From: an uncultured Lachnospiraceae bacterium | Lineage (GTDB): Bacteria; Bacillota; Clostridia; Lachnospirales; Lachnospiraceae | Assembly: GCA_902775555.1 (NCBI GenBank) | Contig: CACYMQ010000040.1 | Location: 1-50,671 of the forward strand | DNA: 50,671 bases | Reading direction: 5' to 3' | In this document: in pieces, positions 18,886 to 26,977 of the stretch | Layout: each line of letters opens with the position of its first letter | How positions within the stretch are numbered: position 1 is the first letter of the stretch | The notes under the pieces: generated by a model | What the model was told of the DNA's origin: nothing | Seen by the model: only the letters and a program-made list of their open reading frames with translations | Databases searched by the model: none | Position numbers and translations under genes: made by a program

Positions 18886-20193
18886 ATGAAGTATCCCATG
18901 TATGAACTGATCGAAAAGAAGAAACACGGAAAAGTTCTTACGGAGGATGAAATCCGGGATATGATCCTGGCCTATACGGCCGGTGAGGTGCCGGACTATC
19001 AGATGTCGGCTATGCTGATGGCCATATGGTTCAAGGGGATGACGGACAAGGAAACTGCCGATCTGACCCTTGCCATGGCCGACAGCGGAGACAAGCTGGA
19101 TCTGTCGGTGATCAAAGGGACCAAGCTGGATAAACATTCCACCGGAGGGATCGGGGATAAGACCTCGCTGATCGTTATGCCGGTGCTGGCGGCACTGGGA
19201 GTACCCACTGCGAAAATGAGCGGCCGCGGCCTCGGTTTTACCGGAGGTACCATAGACAAACTGGAAAGCATCCCGGGACTTCGCTCGGAGTTCAGTGAGG
19301 AAGAGTTTAAGGATATTGTGCAGAAGATCGGCTTCATCGATGCTGCACAGACGGCGGAGCTTGCGCCTGCAGACAAACTGCTGTATGCGCTTCGGGATGT
19401 GACGGCGACAATCGATTCCATTCCGCTGATCGCCTCCAGTATCATGAGTAAGAAGCTGGCAGCGGGAGCGGACCGGATCGTACTGGATGTAAAATGCGGT
19501 ACCGGTGCTTTCATGCAGGATGTGGATTCGGCAAGAGAGCTGGCGAGACAGATGATCAGGATCGGTGATCTTACCGGGCGGAAGGTTGTTGCCGTGCTGT
19601 CGGACATGAATGAGCCCCTGGGCCATGCCGTAGGCAACCGGCTGGAAGTGATGGAAGCGCTGGAGGTCCTGTCGGGAGGCGGTGAGGAACGGCTCCGGCA
19701 TCTCTGCGAGAAGATCAGTACGGAGATGCTGCAGCTTTCGGATCAGGCCAGACCGACTCCGGAAGAAGCCGGGAAGGCGGTCCGGGAAGTGCTGGACTCC
19801 GGAAAGGCATTGGAGCTTTTCAGGACCTACGTAACCGTGGCCGGAGGCGATGTAAGCTTCCTGGATGATCTGAAACCCCGTGCGGAGTATCAGGAAGAAG
19901 TAAAGGCGGATTCGGACGGATATCTGGTATGCAGGAATGCATCGGAGGTTGGACTCATTTCCGTTCTTCTCGGTGCGGGAAGAGCGAAGAAAGGGGACGC
20001 CATCGATCCGGAGGCCGGGATATGGTTCCATAAAAAGCCGGGAGATGCCGTGACCAAGGGGGATGTGATCGCAACGATCCATACCGGAAAGCAGGAGGCA
20101 CTCCCCGAAGCAGTCAGGAGGCTGAAGGAGGTTTGCCCGGTTCGGCCGGAGAGAGAGGCGGGACGCCCTGTCATCTATGAGATTTTAAGGTAG
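18886..20193 (+). CDS. pdp: Pyrimidine-nucleoside phosphorylase (thymidine phosphorylase family)
   Basis: Splits uridine or thymidine with phosphate into base and (deoxy)ribose-1-phosphate. Signature segments are KHSTGGIGDKTSL, the phosphate-binding region, and GRGLGFTGGTIDKLE. The C-terminal domain holds the family's pyrimidine phosphorylase fold. I chose ATG 18886 after AGAGGAAAG; a GTG at 18868 is in frame but lies too close to the previous stop. The 435-residue length is normal. DeoB upstream uses its product, so the unit covers both synthesis and salvage. Confidence 0.94.
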   Translation: MKYPMYELIEKKKHGKVLTEDEIRDMILAYTAGEVPDYQMSAMLMAIWFKGMTDKETADLTLAMADSGDKLDLSVIKGTKLDKHSTGGIGDKTSLIVMPVLAALGVPTAKMSGRGLGFTGGTIDKLESIPGLRSEFSEEEFKDIVQKIGFIDAAQTAELAPADKLLYALRDVTATIDSIPLIASSIMSKKLAAGADRIVLDVKCGTGAFMQDVDSARELARQMIRIGDLTGRKVVAVLSDMNEPLGHAVGNRLEVMEALEVLSGGGEERLRHLCEKISTEMLQLSDQARPTPEEAGKAVREVLDSGKALELFRTYVTVAGGDVSFLDDLKPRAEYQEEVKADSDGYLVCRNASEVGLISVLLGAGRAKKGDAIDPEAGIWFHKKPGDAVTKGDVIATIHTGKQEALPEAVRRLKEVCPVRPEREAGRPVIYEILR

Positions 20194-20208
20194 TTTTGAA
20201 GATTTTAT

Positions 20209-20237
20209 TTGTAAAGTACCGCATTTCTATGTATAAT
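20209..20237 (+). promoter_or_regulatory. Promoter of the pspA-pcrA unit
   Basis: TTGTAA (20209-20214) and TATAAT (20232-20237) with a 17-base spacer, about 70 bases before the pspA ATG, which has AAAGGAGGAAG upstream. Confidence 0.75.
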
Positions 20238-20309
20238 AGGAATGTCGATATGACAGGGGGATCCATGAAGATTCGTGAATCCGTACGATAAAAGGAGGAA
20301 GATTTAGTT

Positions 20310-21034
20310 ATGGGAATCTTGACAAGATTTAAAGACATTATGGCATCCAACATCAACGCTCTTCTGGACAAGGCAGAGGATCCGGAGAAGATGATCGATC
20401 AGACCATGCGGAATCTGACCAGAGACCTGGGTAAGGTTAAGGAAGAGACCGCTGCGGTAATGGCGGACGAGCAGCGCGCTAAGCGTCAGCTTGACGAAGT
20501 AAATGCCGAGATCGCAAAGATGCAGACCTATGCCGAGAAGGCGGTTATGGCAGGAAATGATGCGGATGCAACCAAGTTCCTGACAGAGAAGGCAAAGCTC
20601 CAGACCAAGCAGCAGTCCCTGCAGCAGACCTATGATGTTGCTGCGGCAAATGCCATGAAGATGCGTCAGATGCATGATAAGCTTGTAAATGATATCGTCA
20701 GATGCATGATAAGCTTGTAAATGATATCAATGCCCTGAATGACCGCAAGGATGCGATCAAGGCGAAGATCAAGGTAGCCAAGACACAACAGAAGATCAAC
20801 AAGATGACATCGAATGTCGGTGATTCCAGCGCGAGCATTGCCGCATTTGAACGTATGGAGGCGAAGGCTGACGCCATGCTGGATCTTGCAAATGCAGAGA
20901 CCGAGCTGAACCAGACAGCTGCTTCCTCTGAAGTTGAGAATCTTGCAGCAAAATATGATGCAGCTCCGGATGCAGCCGTTCAGGATGAGCTTGCAGCACT
21001 TAAGGCAAAACTGGGCCAGACATCTGCTCAGTAA
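20310..21034 (+). pseudogene. pspA: PspA/IM30-family gene broken by a 32-bp tandem duplication
   Basis: The first 130 codons encode a typical PspA coiled coil beginning MGILTRFKDIMASN. A perfect 32-bp tandem duplication (20665-20696, 20697-20728) shifts the frame and brings a stop at 20718-20720. The rest of the protein continues in another frame from the second copy to a stop at 21032-21034. Removing one copy restores a single frame of 230 residues, normal for PspA/IM30, which binds stressed membranes. The second fragment has an ATG at 20702 but no good ribosome site. Either the allele is broken (possibly reversible by slippage) or the duplication is an assembly error. pcrA starts one base after the final stop. 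Confidence 0.9.
20665..20728 (+). repeat. Perfect 32-bp tandem duplication inside pspA
   Basis: Two exact copies abut. 32 is not a multiple of three, so the second copy causes the frameshift. The unit contains the sequence GATGCATGATAAGC. Confidence 0.97.
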
Positions 21035-21035
21035 T

Positions 21036-23270
21036 ATGGCCGGATTAAATCCGAAACAGGAAGAGGCCTGCTCGTATACCGAGGGGCCTCTCCTTATTTT
21101 AGCAGGCGCGGGAAGCGGTAAGACCCGCGTGATCACACACAGGATCGCATATCTGATCAGCGAGAAGGAGGTAAACCCCTACAATATTCTGGCGATCACA
21201 TTCACCAACAAGGCTGCGGGTGAGATGCGGGAACGTGTGGACAGTATCGTCGGCTTCGGGGCGGAATCCATATGGGTCAGCACATTTCACTCCATGTGTG
21301 TACGGATCCTGCGGCGGTTCTACGACCGGCTGGGCGGAAAAAACAGTTTTACGATCTATGATGCGGACGATCAGAAGGCTGCCGTAAAGGAGGTTCTTCG
21401 TCTGCTTTCTTTTGATGAGAAGCAGTATCCCATACGTGCCATGATCGCGGCCATCAGCAAGGCGAAGGAGAGCTTCCTTTCTCCGGATGAATATGACCGC
21501 CAGGCTGCGGGAAACTACCGGGATCAGAATATTGCGAAGATCTACAGGGAGTATCAGAAGCGTCTCAGGAGCAACAATGCGCTGGATTTTGACGATCTGA
21601 TCTGCCGGACCATCGATCTCTTCATGCAGCATCCGGATGTGCTGGAGCTGTATCAGGAGCGGTTCCGTTATATCATGGTGGATGAGTATCAGGATACCAA
21701 TCATGCACAGTTTGTTCTTGTGAAGATGCTGGCGGCCAAATATCGGAATCTCTGTGTGGTGGGTGATGATGACCAGTCCATTTACAAATTCCGTGGTGCC
21801 AATATATACAATATCCTGAACTTTGAGGAGGAGTATCCGGACGCCAAGGTGGTGAAGCTTGAGCAGAACTACCGGTCCACCTCCAATATCCTGAATGCCG
21901 CAAACGGCGTGATCGCCAATAACGAGGGCAGAAAGGATAAGAGCCTCTGGACCGAGAATCCGGAAGGAGAGAAGGTGCTCTTTACGCGGTATGAGGATGA
22001 CAGAGGAGAGGCTGTGGGTGTCTGCAAAAGGATCTTTGAACTGATGAAGGAAGGGCGCGGGCTGTCGGAAATGGCAGTGCTGTACCGGACCAATGCCCAG
22101 TCCCGTGTTCTGGAGGAGCAGATGATCCGCGAGGATATCCCCTATCAGCTGGTAGGGGGAACGAATTTCTACGCCAGAAAAGAGATCCGTGACATGGTTG
22201 GTTATCTGAAATGTATCGCCAATCCCGCGGATGATATCTCCCTCAGCCGGATCATCAATGTCCCGAGGAGAGGGATCGGTGACACCACGGTCACGAAAAT
22301 GAGGGACTTTGCGGCAGAGCAGGGAATGTCCCTGTATGATGTGGTGGTAGATGCCGGAGTGGTACCGGGACTCGGCCGGGCTGCATCGAAGCTGGAGGCC
22401 TTTGCGGAGCTGATGCAGGGCTTCCGGAGAGTGGCGGAGGACGGAGCGCTTTCCGTGCTGTATGCGGACATCCTGCAGAAGACAGGCTACAGGGAGGAAC
22501 TGGAGAAGGAAAATACGGACGAAGCGAGAAGCCGTCTGGAGAACCTCCGGGAACTGTCCAATAAGATCTCCGATTATGAGCTTCATGCAGAGCAGCCATC
22601 TCTTACGGAGCTTCTGGAGGAGATCTCTCTGGTGGCGGATACGGAGGAGAGAGAAGACGGCTCGGAACGGATTACGATGATGACCCTTCACAGCGCAAAG
22701 GGACTGGAGTTCCCTTATGTATTCATGGTGGGAATGGAGGAACGTCTCTTCCCGAGCGGCATGTCTCTGGATTCGGATGATCCGGATGCGGAAGAAGAGG
22801 AGAGACGGCTCTGCTATGTGGGGATCACAAGGGCGAAAGAGCAGCTGTTCCTCAGTGCTGCCTCCAGAAGGATGGTAAATGGGAATATCACCTATCCCGA
22901 GGTGTCCCGTTTCATCGGAGAGATCCCCGAGAATCTGATCCGCATGGAAGGAAAGAAGGACAGTAACAGAGGCTATTCCGGGGAACGGTACTATGATGAA
23001 TGGCAGGGCTCCACATTTCGTCCGAAGCCGTCCGGTGCCGGTAGGAAGAGCTATTTACGTACCCAGGCGGGAGGATCCCTCCAAAAGGGTATGCCGCAGC
23101 AGACGATCATAGACTATACGGTCGGGGATACGGTAAAGCATATTAAATTCGGCAGGGGCGTAGTTACGGAGATGACTAAGGGCGGATCCGATTATGAGGT
23201 GACGGTCCGGTTTGACACTGCCGGTGAAAAAAGAATGTTTGCTTCTCTTGCGAAGTTGCGTAAGGTGTGA
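21036..23270 (+). CDS. pcrA: UvrD/PcrA-type superfamily 1 DNA helicase
   Basis: A 3'-5' helicase of repair and replication. All SF1 motifs are seen in order: Walker A GAGSGKT, motif Ia FTNKAAGEM, DEYQDTNHAQ, GDDDQSIYKFRGA, LEQNYRST, TLHSAKGLEFPYVF and YVGITRAKEQL. A C-terminal tail with a Tudor-like end (DTVKHIKFGRGVV) is typical of PcrA. I chose ATG 21036 (MAGLNPKQEEA), giving 744 residues. It lies one base after the pspA stop and has no visible Shine-Dalgarno sequence, so its translation was probably coupled to pspA; the pspA frameshift would remove that coupling. Confidence 0.95.
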   Translation: MAGLNPKQEEACSYTEGPLLILAGAGSGKTRVITHRIAYLISEKEVNPYNILAITFTNKAAGEMRERVDSIVGFGAESIWVSTFHSMCVRILRRFYDRLGGKNSFTIYDADDQKAAVKEVLRLLSFDEKQYPIRAMIAAISKAKESFLSPDEYDRQAAGNYRDQNIAKIYREYQKRLRSNNALDFDDLICRTIDLFMQHPDVLELYQERFRYIMVDEYQDTNHAQFVLVKMLAAKYRNLCVVGDDDQSIYKFRGANIYNILNFEEEYPDAKVVKLEQNYRSTSNILNAANGVIANNEGRKDKSLWTENPEGEKVLFTRYEDDRGEAVGVCKRIFELMKEGRGLSEMAVLYRTNAQSRVLEEQMIREDIPYQLVGGTNFYARKEIRDMVGYLKCIANPADDISLSRIINVPRRGIGDTTVTKMRDFAAEQGMSLYDVVVDAGVVPGLGRAASKLEAFAELMQGFRRVAEDGALSVLYADILQKTGYREELEKENTDEARSRLENLRELSNKISDYELHAEQPSLTELLEEISLVADTEEREDGSERITMMTLHSAKGLEFPYVFMVGMEERLFPSGMSLDSDDPDAEEEERRLCYVGITRAKEQLFLSAASRRMVNGNITYPEVSRFIGEIPENLIRMEGKKDSNRGYSGERYYDEWQGSTFRPKPSGAGRKSYLRTQAGGSLQKGMPQQTIIDYTVGDTVKHIKFGRGVVTEMTKGGSDYEVTVRFDTAGEKRMFASLAKLRKV

Positions 23271-23276
23271 TATACT
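23248..23276 (+). promoter_or_regulatory. Extended -10 promoter inside the pcrA 3' end
   Basis: TTGCGA (23248-23253), a 17-base spacer and TGATATACT (23268-23276, TGn plus TATACT). It would drive the small membrane protein gene at 23320. Confidence 0.6.
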
Positions 23277-23319
23277 CTTGACATAGCAAAAATACCAGGA
23301 AGGTAGGAGGTTCAAATCT

Positions 23320-23574
23320 ATGAAAGAAGTAGCAGTAGTTAAGGAAGACAGCCCGGTAAAGAGCGCAAAGAATGCAATTTTTTCCGTTGCAATCATCGCA
23401 GGTATCATTGTACTGATCGCAGCTATTGCTGTTGCAGTTTACAAGTATCTTACACCTGATTATTTGGATGATTTTGATGAATTCGATGATGATTTCGATG
23501 ATGATTTCTTCGAAGATGATCAGGAAATTGCTGAGGATGTAAAGCCTGAGGTTGAGGCTGCACCGGCTGAGTAA
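23320..23574 (+). CDS. Small single-pass membrane protein with very acidic C-terminal tail
   Basis: 84 residues. About residues 18-44 form one hydrophobic helix (IFSVAIIAGIIVLIAAIAV), followed by a tail in which roughly half the residues are Asp or Glu, with alternating Phe (DDFDEFDDDFDDDFF). I know no family for it. A strong AGGAGG lies upstream and a good terminator downstream, and it has its own promoter, so it is probably a highly expressed real gene. The tail could bind cations or basic proteins; that is speculation. Confidence 0.8.
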   Translation: MKEVAVVKEDSPVKSAKNAIFSVAIIAGIIVLIAAIAVAVYKYLTPDYLDDFDEFDDDFDDDFFEDDQEIAEDVKPEVEAAPAE

Positions 23575-23595
23575 TCTTAATCAAGATCATCAATT

Positions 23596-23640
23596 GGACG
23601 CAGGGTTCCGGGGGTGGATCCTGCGTCCTCTTTTTTTTTC
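23596..23640 (+). terminator. Strong Rho-independent terminator
   Basis: GGACGCAGG (23596-23604) pairs with CCTGCGTCC (23620-23628), followed by a TC and nine T residues. Confidence 0.92.
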
Positions 23641-23660
23641 ATTTTTTTCTATTTTTTTTC

Positions 23661-23689
23661 TTGACATTCGGGGGTCTTCCCTTTATAAT
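23661..23689 (+). promoter_or_regulatory. Consensus promoter of the tRNA cluster
   Basis: Perfect TTGACA (23661-23666) and TATAAT (23684-23689) with a 17-base spacer, as expected for stable RNA genes. Confidence 0.9.
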
Positions 23690-23714
23690 TTGAAAAGTGC
23701 TGTGAAGCACGTAC

Positions 23715-23787
23715 GGGATCTTAGCTCAGCTGGGAGAGCATCTGCCTTACAAGCAGAGGGTCATAGGTTCGAGCCCTATAGGTCCCA
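23715..23787 (+). tRNA. tRNA-Val (anticodon TAC)
   Basis: Acceptor arm GGGATCT pairs with AGGTCCC, discriminator A. The anticodon loop is CTTACAA. The T-loop is TTCGAGC. No CCA is encoded. Confidence 0.95.
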
Positions 23788-23811
23788 CTAAAATCGCAGT
23801 AGCGGTTTTGC

Positions 23812-23835
23812 CCCGGCTCAGCCGGGTATTTTTTC
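23812..23835 (+). terminator. Terminator after tRNA-Val
   Basis: CCCGGC (23812-23817), loop TCA, GCCGGG (23821-23826), then TATTTTTT. It would separate tRNA-Val from the following tRNA genes. Confidence 0.75.
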
Positions 23836-23859
23836 GGGAATTTCTTTAATTTCCGATGC

Positions 23860-23933
23860 GGCGGGATAGCTCAGCTGGCTAGAGCACACGGTTCATACCC
23901 GTGGTGTCGAGGGTTCAAGTCCCCCTCCCGCTA
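23860..23933 (+). tRNA. tRNA-Met (anticodon CAT), elongator type
   Basis: Acceptor GGCGGGA with TCCCGCT has a G-T first pair, unlike the C-A mismatch of initiator tRNA. The anticodon loop is TTCATAC. The T-stem has one A-C mismatch. No CCA is encoded. A tRNA-Ile modified at CAT is less likely from the acceptor. Confidence 0.9.
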
Positions 23934-23970
23934 CTTGCTGGCCCCATGTGACCGGGGGGCAAAAAAGGCA

Positions 23971-23999
23971 TTGACAAACGGAGGGGCACTTTGTATAAT
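23971..23999 (+). promoter_or_regulatory. Second consensus promoter within the tRNA cluster
   Basis: TTGACA (23971-23976) and TATAAT (23994-23999) with a 17-base spacer, ahead of tRNA-Pro. Confidence 0.88.
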
Positions 24000-24025
24000 G
24001 TTCCTTGCCTTGATGCCTTGCAGAC

Positions 24026-24101
<76 letters not shown>

Positions 24102-24120
24102 TTAAACAGAATAGTCGTAT

Positions 24121-24191
24121 GCGGGTGTAGTTCAGTGGTAGAACACCAGCCTTCCAAGCTGGATATGTGGGTTCGATTCCCATCACCCGCT
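24121..24191 (+). tRNA. tRNA-Gly (anticodon TCC)
   Basis: Acceptor GCGGGTG pairs with CACCCGC, discriminator T. The anticodon loop is CTTCCAA. No CCA is encoded. Confidence 0.95.
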
Positions 24192-24236
24192 TTTCTCTTT
24201 GTAAAAGCATAAATCATGTAAATACTAGGAGACTAT

Positions 24237-24310
<74 letters not shown>

Positions 24311-24336
24311 CTACAGCCGGAGGCAAATCCCGAGCG

Positions 24337-24409
24337 GAGCGAGGGAGGAACTCCGGTCCCGAACGAAGTGAGGGATGCCGGTGCGGAGCACCGACGCAGA
24401 TGCGAAGCA
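24337..24409 (+). repeat. 73-bp direct repeat, copy 1
   Basis: Identical over 73 bases to 24545-24617, 208 bases downstream. Confidence 0.97.
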
Positions 24410-24544
24410 TCTGAGAACGCATGCGAAGCATGCGTTGCACTAGAGAGCAAGAGGCCTGTAGGAAAACTGCAAAGCAGTTTTCCGTAGGTGAGTTCGACGG
24501 CCGGAGCCGCTAAGGTGGCGCAGGGCGGTGAACGAACCCTGCCC

Positions 24545-24617
24545 GAGCGAGGGAGGAACTCCGGTCCCGAACGAAGTGAGGGATGCCGGTGCGGAGCACC
24601 GACGCAGATGCGAAGCA
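24545..24617 (+). repeat. 73-bp direct repeat, copy 2
   Basis: Exact copy of 24337-24409. It ends 19 bases before tRNA-His. Confidence 0.97.
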
Positions 24618-24636
24618 AAATCGCAAATTGGAACAT

Positions 24637-24711
24637 GGTGGGTATGGCGCAGTTGGCTAGCGCGCCAGATTGTGGCTCTGGAGGCCGAGGGTTCGAGTCC
24701 CTCTACCCACC
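24637..24711 (+). tRNA. tRNA-His (anticodon GTG)
   Basis: It shows the His hallmark: an extra G at position -1 (24637) paired with discriminator C (24711). Acceptor GTGGGTA pairs with TACCCAC. The anticodon loop is TTGTGGC. No CCA is encoded. Confidence 0.95.
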
Positions 24712-24773
24712 CTAGGTCAGTTGGATGGCCAAAACTTTTATATCACGCCACGACTGTGAATAGTGATTCTTCT

Positions 24774-24845
24774 TGGGCCATCGCCAAGCGGTAAGGCACA
24801 GGACTTTGACTCCTGCACTCGTTGGTTCGAATCCAACTGGTCCAG
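24774..24845 (+). tRNA. tRNA-Gln (anticodon TTG)
   Basis: Acceptor TGGGCCA pairs with TGGTCCA, discriminator G. The anticodon loop is CTTTGAC. No CCA is encoded. Confidence 0.94.
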
Positions 24846-24922
24846 CTTACTGCGATATCCCGAAGAGGGATCGCGGCAAGGGATCCGCATTAGTGGATCC
24901 GTAAATTATATATGCTTAAGAT

Positions 24923-24995
24923 GGGCTACTAGCTCAGGTGGTAGAGCACTTGACTTTTAATCAAGTTGTCGGGGGTTCGAGTCCCCCGTGGCTCA
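24923..24995 (+). tRNA. tRNA-Lys (anticodon TTT)
   Basis: Acceptor GGGCTAC pairs with GTGGCTC through two G-T pairs, discriminator A. The anticodon loop is CTTTTAA. No CCA is encoded. Confidence 0.94.
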
Positions 24996-25054
24996 CTTGT
25001 TTCAAGTGTCGGATCCGTACCCCGGGTTCGACATAACTTTTTTCAGGGAAATGC

Positions 25055-25136
25055 GCGGCCATGGCGGAATTGGCAGACGCGCAGGATTTAGGTTCCTGTG
25101 GGAAATCCCGTGTGGGTTCAAGTCCCACTGGCCGCA
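25055..25136 (+). tRNA. tRNA-Leu (anticodon TAG)
   Basis: Class II tRNA with a long variable arm (TGTGGGAAATCCCGT). Acceptor GCGGCCA pairs with TGGCCGC, discriminator A. The anticodon loop is TTTAGGT. No CCA is encoded. Confidence 0.95.
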
Positions 25137-25159
25137 CGAAATGATAAGGAGCATTCAGT

Positions 25160-25759
25160 ATGGATATCGTATGTTTAGACCTGGAAGGCGTACTTGTGCC
25201 GGAGATATGGATCGCATTTGCCGAAGCCACGGGGATACCGGAATTGAAACGTACCACCCGGGACGAGCCGGACTATGACAAGCTGATGAATTACCGTCTG
25301 GACATTCTGAAACAGCATGGGCTGGGTCTGAAGGAGATCCAGGATACGATATCTACCATAGATCCGCTTCCGGGAGCACGAGAGTTCCTGGACAGTCTGC
25401 GGGAGATGACCCAGGTGCTGATCCTCAGCGATACATTTACGCAGTTTGCAAAACCGCTGATGAAGAAACTCGGATGGCCCACGATTTTCTGCAATACCCT
25501 GGAGGTAGCGGAAGACGGTACCATTACAGGTTTCCGGATGCGATGTGAAAAATCCAAGTACACAACCGTAAGGGCATTACAGTCGATCGGGTTCGAGACC
25601 ATAGCAAGTGGAGACAGCCACAATGACCTGGGTATGATACAGGCAAGTAAGGCCGGTTTCCTGTTCAGAAGTACCGATGCCATCAAGGCAGAATACCCGG
25701 AGCTTCCGGCCTATGAGACCTACGACGAACTGCTCGCTGCGATCCAGGCAGTACTATAA
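25160..25759 (+). CDS. thrH: ThrH-like HAD phosphatase (phosphoserine phosphatase / homoserine phosphotransferase)
   Basis: A 199-residue HAD-superfamily enzyme of the cytosol. The start CLDLEGVLVPEIW has the ThrH-specific DLE motif (Asp7, Glu9) in place of the usual DxD. HAD motif II is LILSDTF and motif IV SGDSHNDLGMI. In Pseudomonas ThrH removes phosphate from phosphoserine and can pass it to homoserine; the same role here is inferred from similarity. The ATG follows AAGGAG at 25146-25151. It starts 23 bases after tRNA-Leu, so it may be co-transcribed with the tRNA cluster, and it ends at a strong terminator. Confidence 0.9.
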   Translation: MDIVCLDLEGVLVPEIWIAFAEATGIPELKRTTRDEPDYDKLMNYRLDILKQHGLGLKEIQDTISTIDPLPGAREFLDSLREMTQVLILSDTFTQFAKPLMKKLGWPTIFCNTLEVAEDGTITGFRMRCEKSKYTTVRALQSIGFETIASGDSHNDLGMIQASKAGFLFRSTDAIKAEYPELPAYETYDELLAAIQAVL

Positions 25760-25785
25760 AGCTTTAATTAAGCAAGATGTATTAC

Positions 25786-25814
25786 AGAGCCGTGTGAAAA
25801 CACGGCTCTTTTTT
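25786..25814 (+). terminator. Strong Rho-independent terminator after thrH
   Basis: AGAGCCGTGT (25786-25795), loop GAAA, ACACGGCTCT (25800-25809), followed by T residues to 25814. Confidence 0.93.
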
Positions 25815-25846
25815 AAAGAAATTCAAAAAAAGGAGGGGATATTTCG

Positions 25847-26893
25847 TTGAGTGAAGCGGTAATTGAACTGAAGAATCTGACTAAGAATTTTGATGATCAG
25901 CAGGTGTTGAAGGGGATCGATCTTACGATCCACAAGAATGAGTTCCTTACCCTGCTCGGGCCGTCCGGCTGTGGGAAGACTACAACCCTCAGGATCATAG
26001 CAGGTTTTGAAGAACCCAGTGGCGGCGAGGTTCTTTTTGACGGGGTGGATATATCCAGGATCCCGTCTTATAAACGCGAGGTCAATACCGTATTCCAGAA
26101 ATACGCTCTGTTTCCTTTCTTAAACGTCTTTGATAATGTGGCCTTCGGACTGAAGATCAAGAAGATGGACAAGGCCATGATCGAACATAAGGTGACCCAG
26201 ATGCTGGGGATGGTGGGCCTTTCGGGGTTTGAGAAGAGAGATGTAACCTCTCTGTCCGGCGGTCAGCAGCAGCGCGTGGCCATCGCACGTGCTCTGGTCA
26301 ATGAGCCGAAGGTCCTTCTCCTGGATGAACCTCTCGGTGCACTGGATGCCAAGCTTCGTAAGGAGATGCAGACGGAACTGAAGAAGATACAGAAGGAGGT
26401 CGGCATCACATTTATCTTTGTAACACATGATCAGGAAGAGGCACTGTCCATGTCGGATACCGTGGTCGTGATGAATGAGGGGATCATCCAGCAGGTGGGC
26501 TCCCCGACGGATATCTACAATGAACCGGAGAACCGGTTTGTGGCCAGCTTCATCGGTGAATCCAACATCATTGAAGCGGTTATGAAAAAGGATCTTCTGG
26601 TTTCTTTTGACGGCTTTGATTTTGAGTGCGTGGATAAGGGCTTCAAGGAGAATGAGGATGTGGAGGTCGTGATCCGCCCTGAAGATATCGACATCGTCAA
26701 GAAGAAAAATGCGAAGATCATCGGAACGGTGGAATCCATTGTATTTAAGGGAGTCCACTATGAGATCGTGGTGAAGACGGAGCACAGAAACTATCTGATC
26801 CACACAACGGATTATCACGAGGTAGGACTGGATGTGGGACTATCCTTCGGACCGGACGATATACATGTCATGTACCGCATGGACTGGGAGTAA
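25847..26893 (+). CDS. potA: Spermidine/putrescine ABC transporter ATP-binding protein
   Basis: The ATPase that powers polyamine import. Walker A is GPSGCGKTT near residue 39, the Q-loop FQKYALFP, the signature LSGGQQQR, Walker B VLLLDEP and the H-loop [10 protein letters not shown]. The C-terminal 110 residues form a TOBE-type regulatory domain. The start is TTG at 25847, nine bases after AAGGAGGGG. The length of 348 residues is normal. It leads the operon potA-potB-potCD, with 84 bases before potB. Confidence 0.94.
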   Translation: MSEAVIELKNLTKNFDDQQVLKGIDLTIHKNEFLTLLGPSGCGKTTTLRIIAGFEEPSGGEVLFDGVDISRIPSYKREVNTVFQKYALFPFLNVFDNVAFGLKIKKMDKAMIEHKVTQMLGMVGLSGFEKRDVTSLSGGQQQRVAIARALVNEPKVLLLDEPLGALDAKLRKEMQTELKKIQKEVGITFIFVTHDQEEALSMSDTVVVMNEGIIQQVGSPTDIYNEPENRFVASFIGESNIIEAVMKKDLLVSFDGFDFECVDKGFKENEDVEVVIRPEDIDIVKKKNAKIIGTVESIVFKGVHYEIVVKTEHRNYLIHTTDYHEVGLDVGLSFGPDDIHVMYRMDWE

Positions 26894-26977
26894 GGCGGCA
26901 GCAGAAACGGAATGGCTCAGGCAGTCATCGTAAGGCGCGCTTTACGGGAGCGAAGGTTTGAATAGGAGGATACTAAT

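Larger units (their letters stand above)
24311..24636. repeat. Hairpin-rich interspersed repeat region between tRNA-Arg and tRNA-His
   Basis: This 326-base stretch has no credible gene. It holds a chain of short perfect hairpins with a common core: arms around CGGAG (24379-24393), CGAAG (24397-24413 and 24417-24435) and CAAAG (24462-24482). Several contain GCGAAGC or GCGGAGC, members of the unusually stable d(GCGNAGC) mini-hairpin family. Other parts are GAGCGGAGCGAGGG and GAACGAAGTGAGGG. A 73-bp block occurs twice within it. Such elements recur between genes in many Firmicutes genomes; their role is not known to me. Confidence 0.8.

Noticed and set aside
21099-22691. Minus-strand frame of 530 codons
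   Set aside because: Fully opposite pcrA, whose motifs are unambiguous; codon use is a mirror of the plus frame.
23937-23970. Terminator after tRNA-Met
   Set aside because: GCCCC and GGGGGC can pair, but an A-run follows where a T-run is needed.
24311-24636. Possible CRISPR or integron array in the tRNA cluster
   Set aside because: Only one block is duplicated, hairpin arms differ, and no cas or integrase gene is present.
24488-24794. Plus-strand frames through tRNA-His and the repeat region
   Set aside because: They run through a tRNA gene and the hairpin repeat; no ribosome site.
24961-25257. Minus-strand frame over tRNA-Lys and tRNA-Leu
   Set aside because: Antisense of tRNA genes and of the thrH start; no gene-like features.
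26894-26977. Attenuator or riboswitch between potA and potB
   Set aside because: Only a weak GTAA...TTAC hairpin is seen, with no T-run and no known motif.
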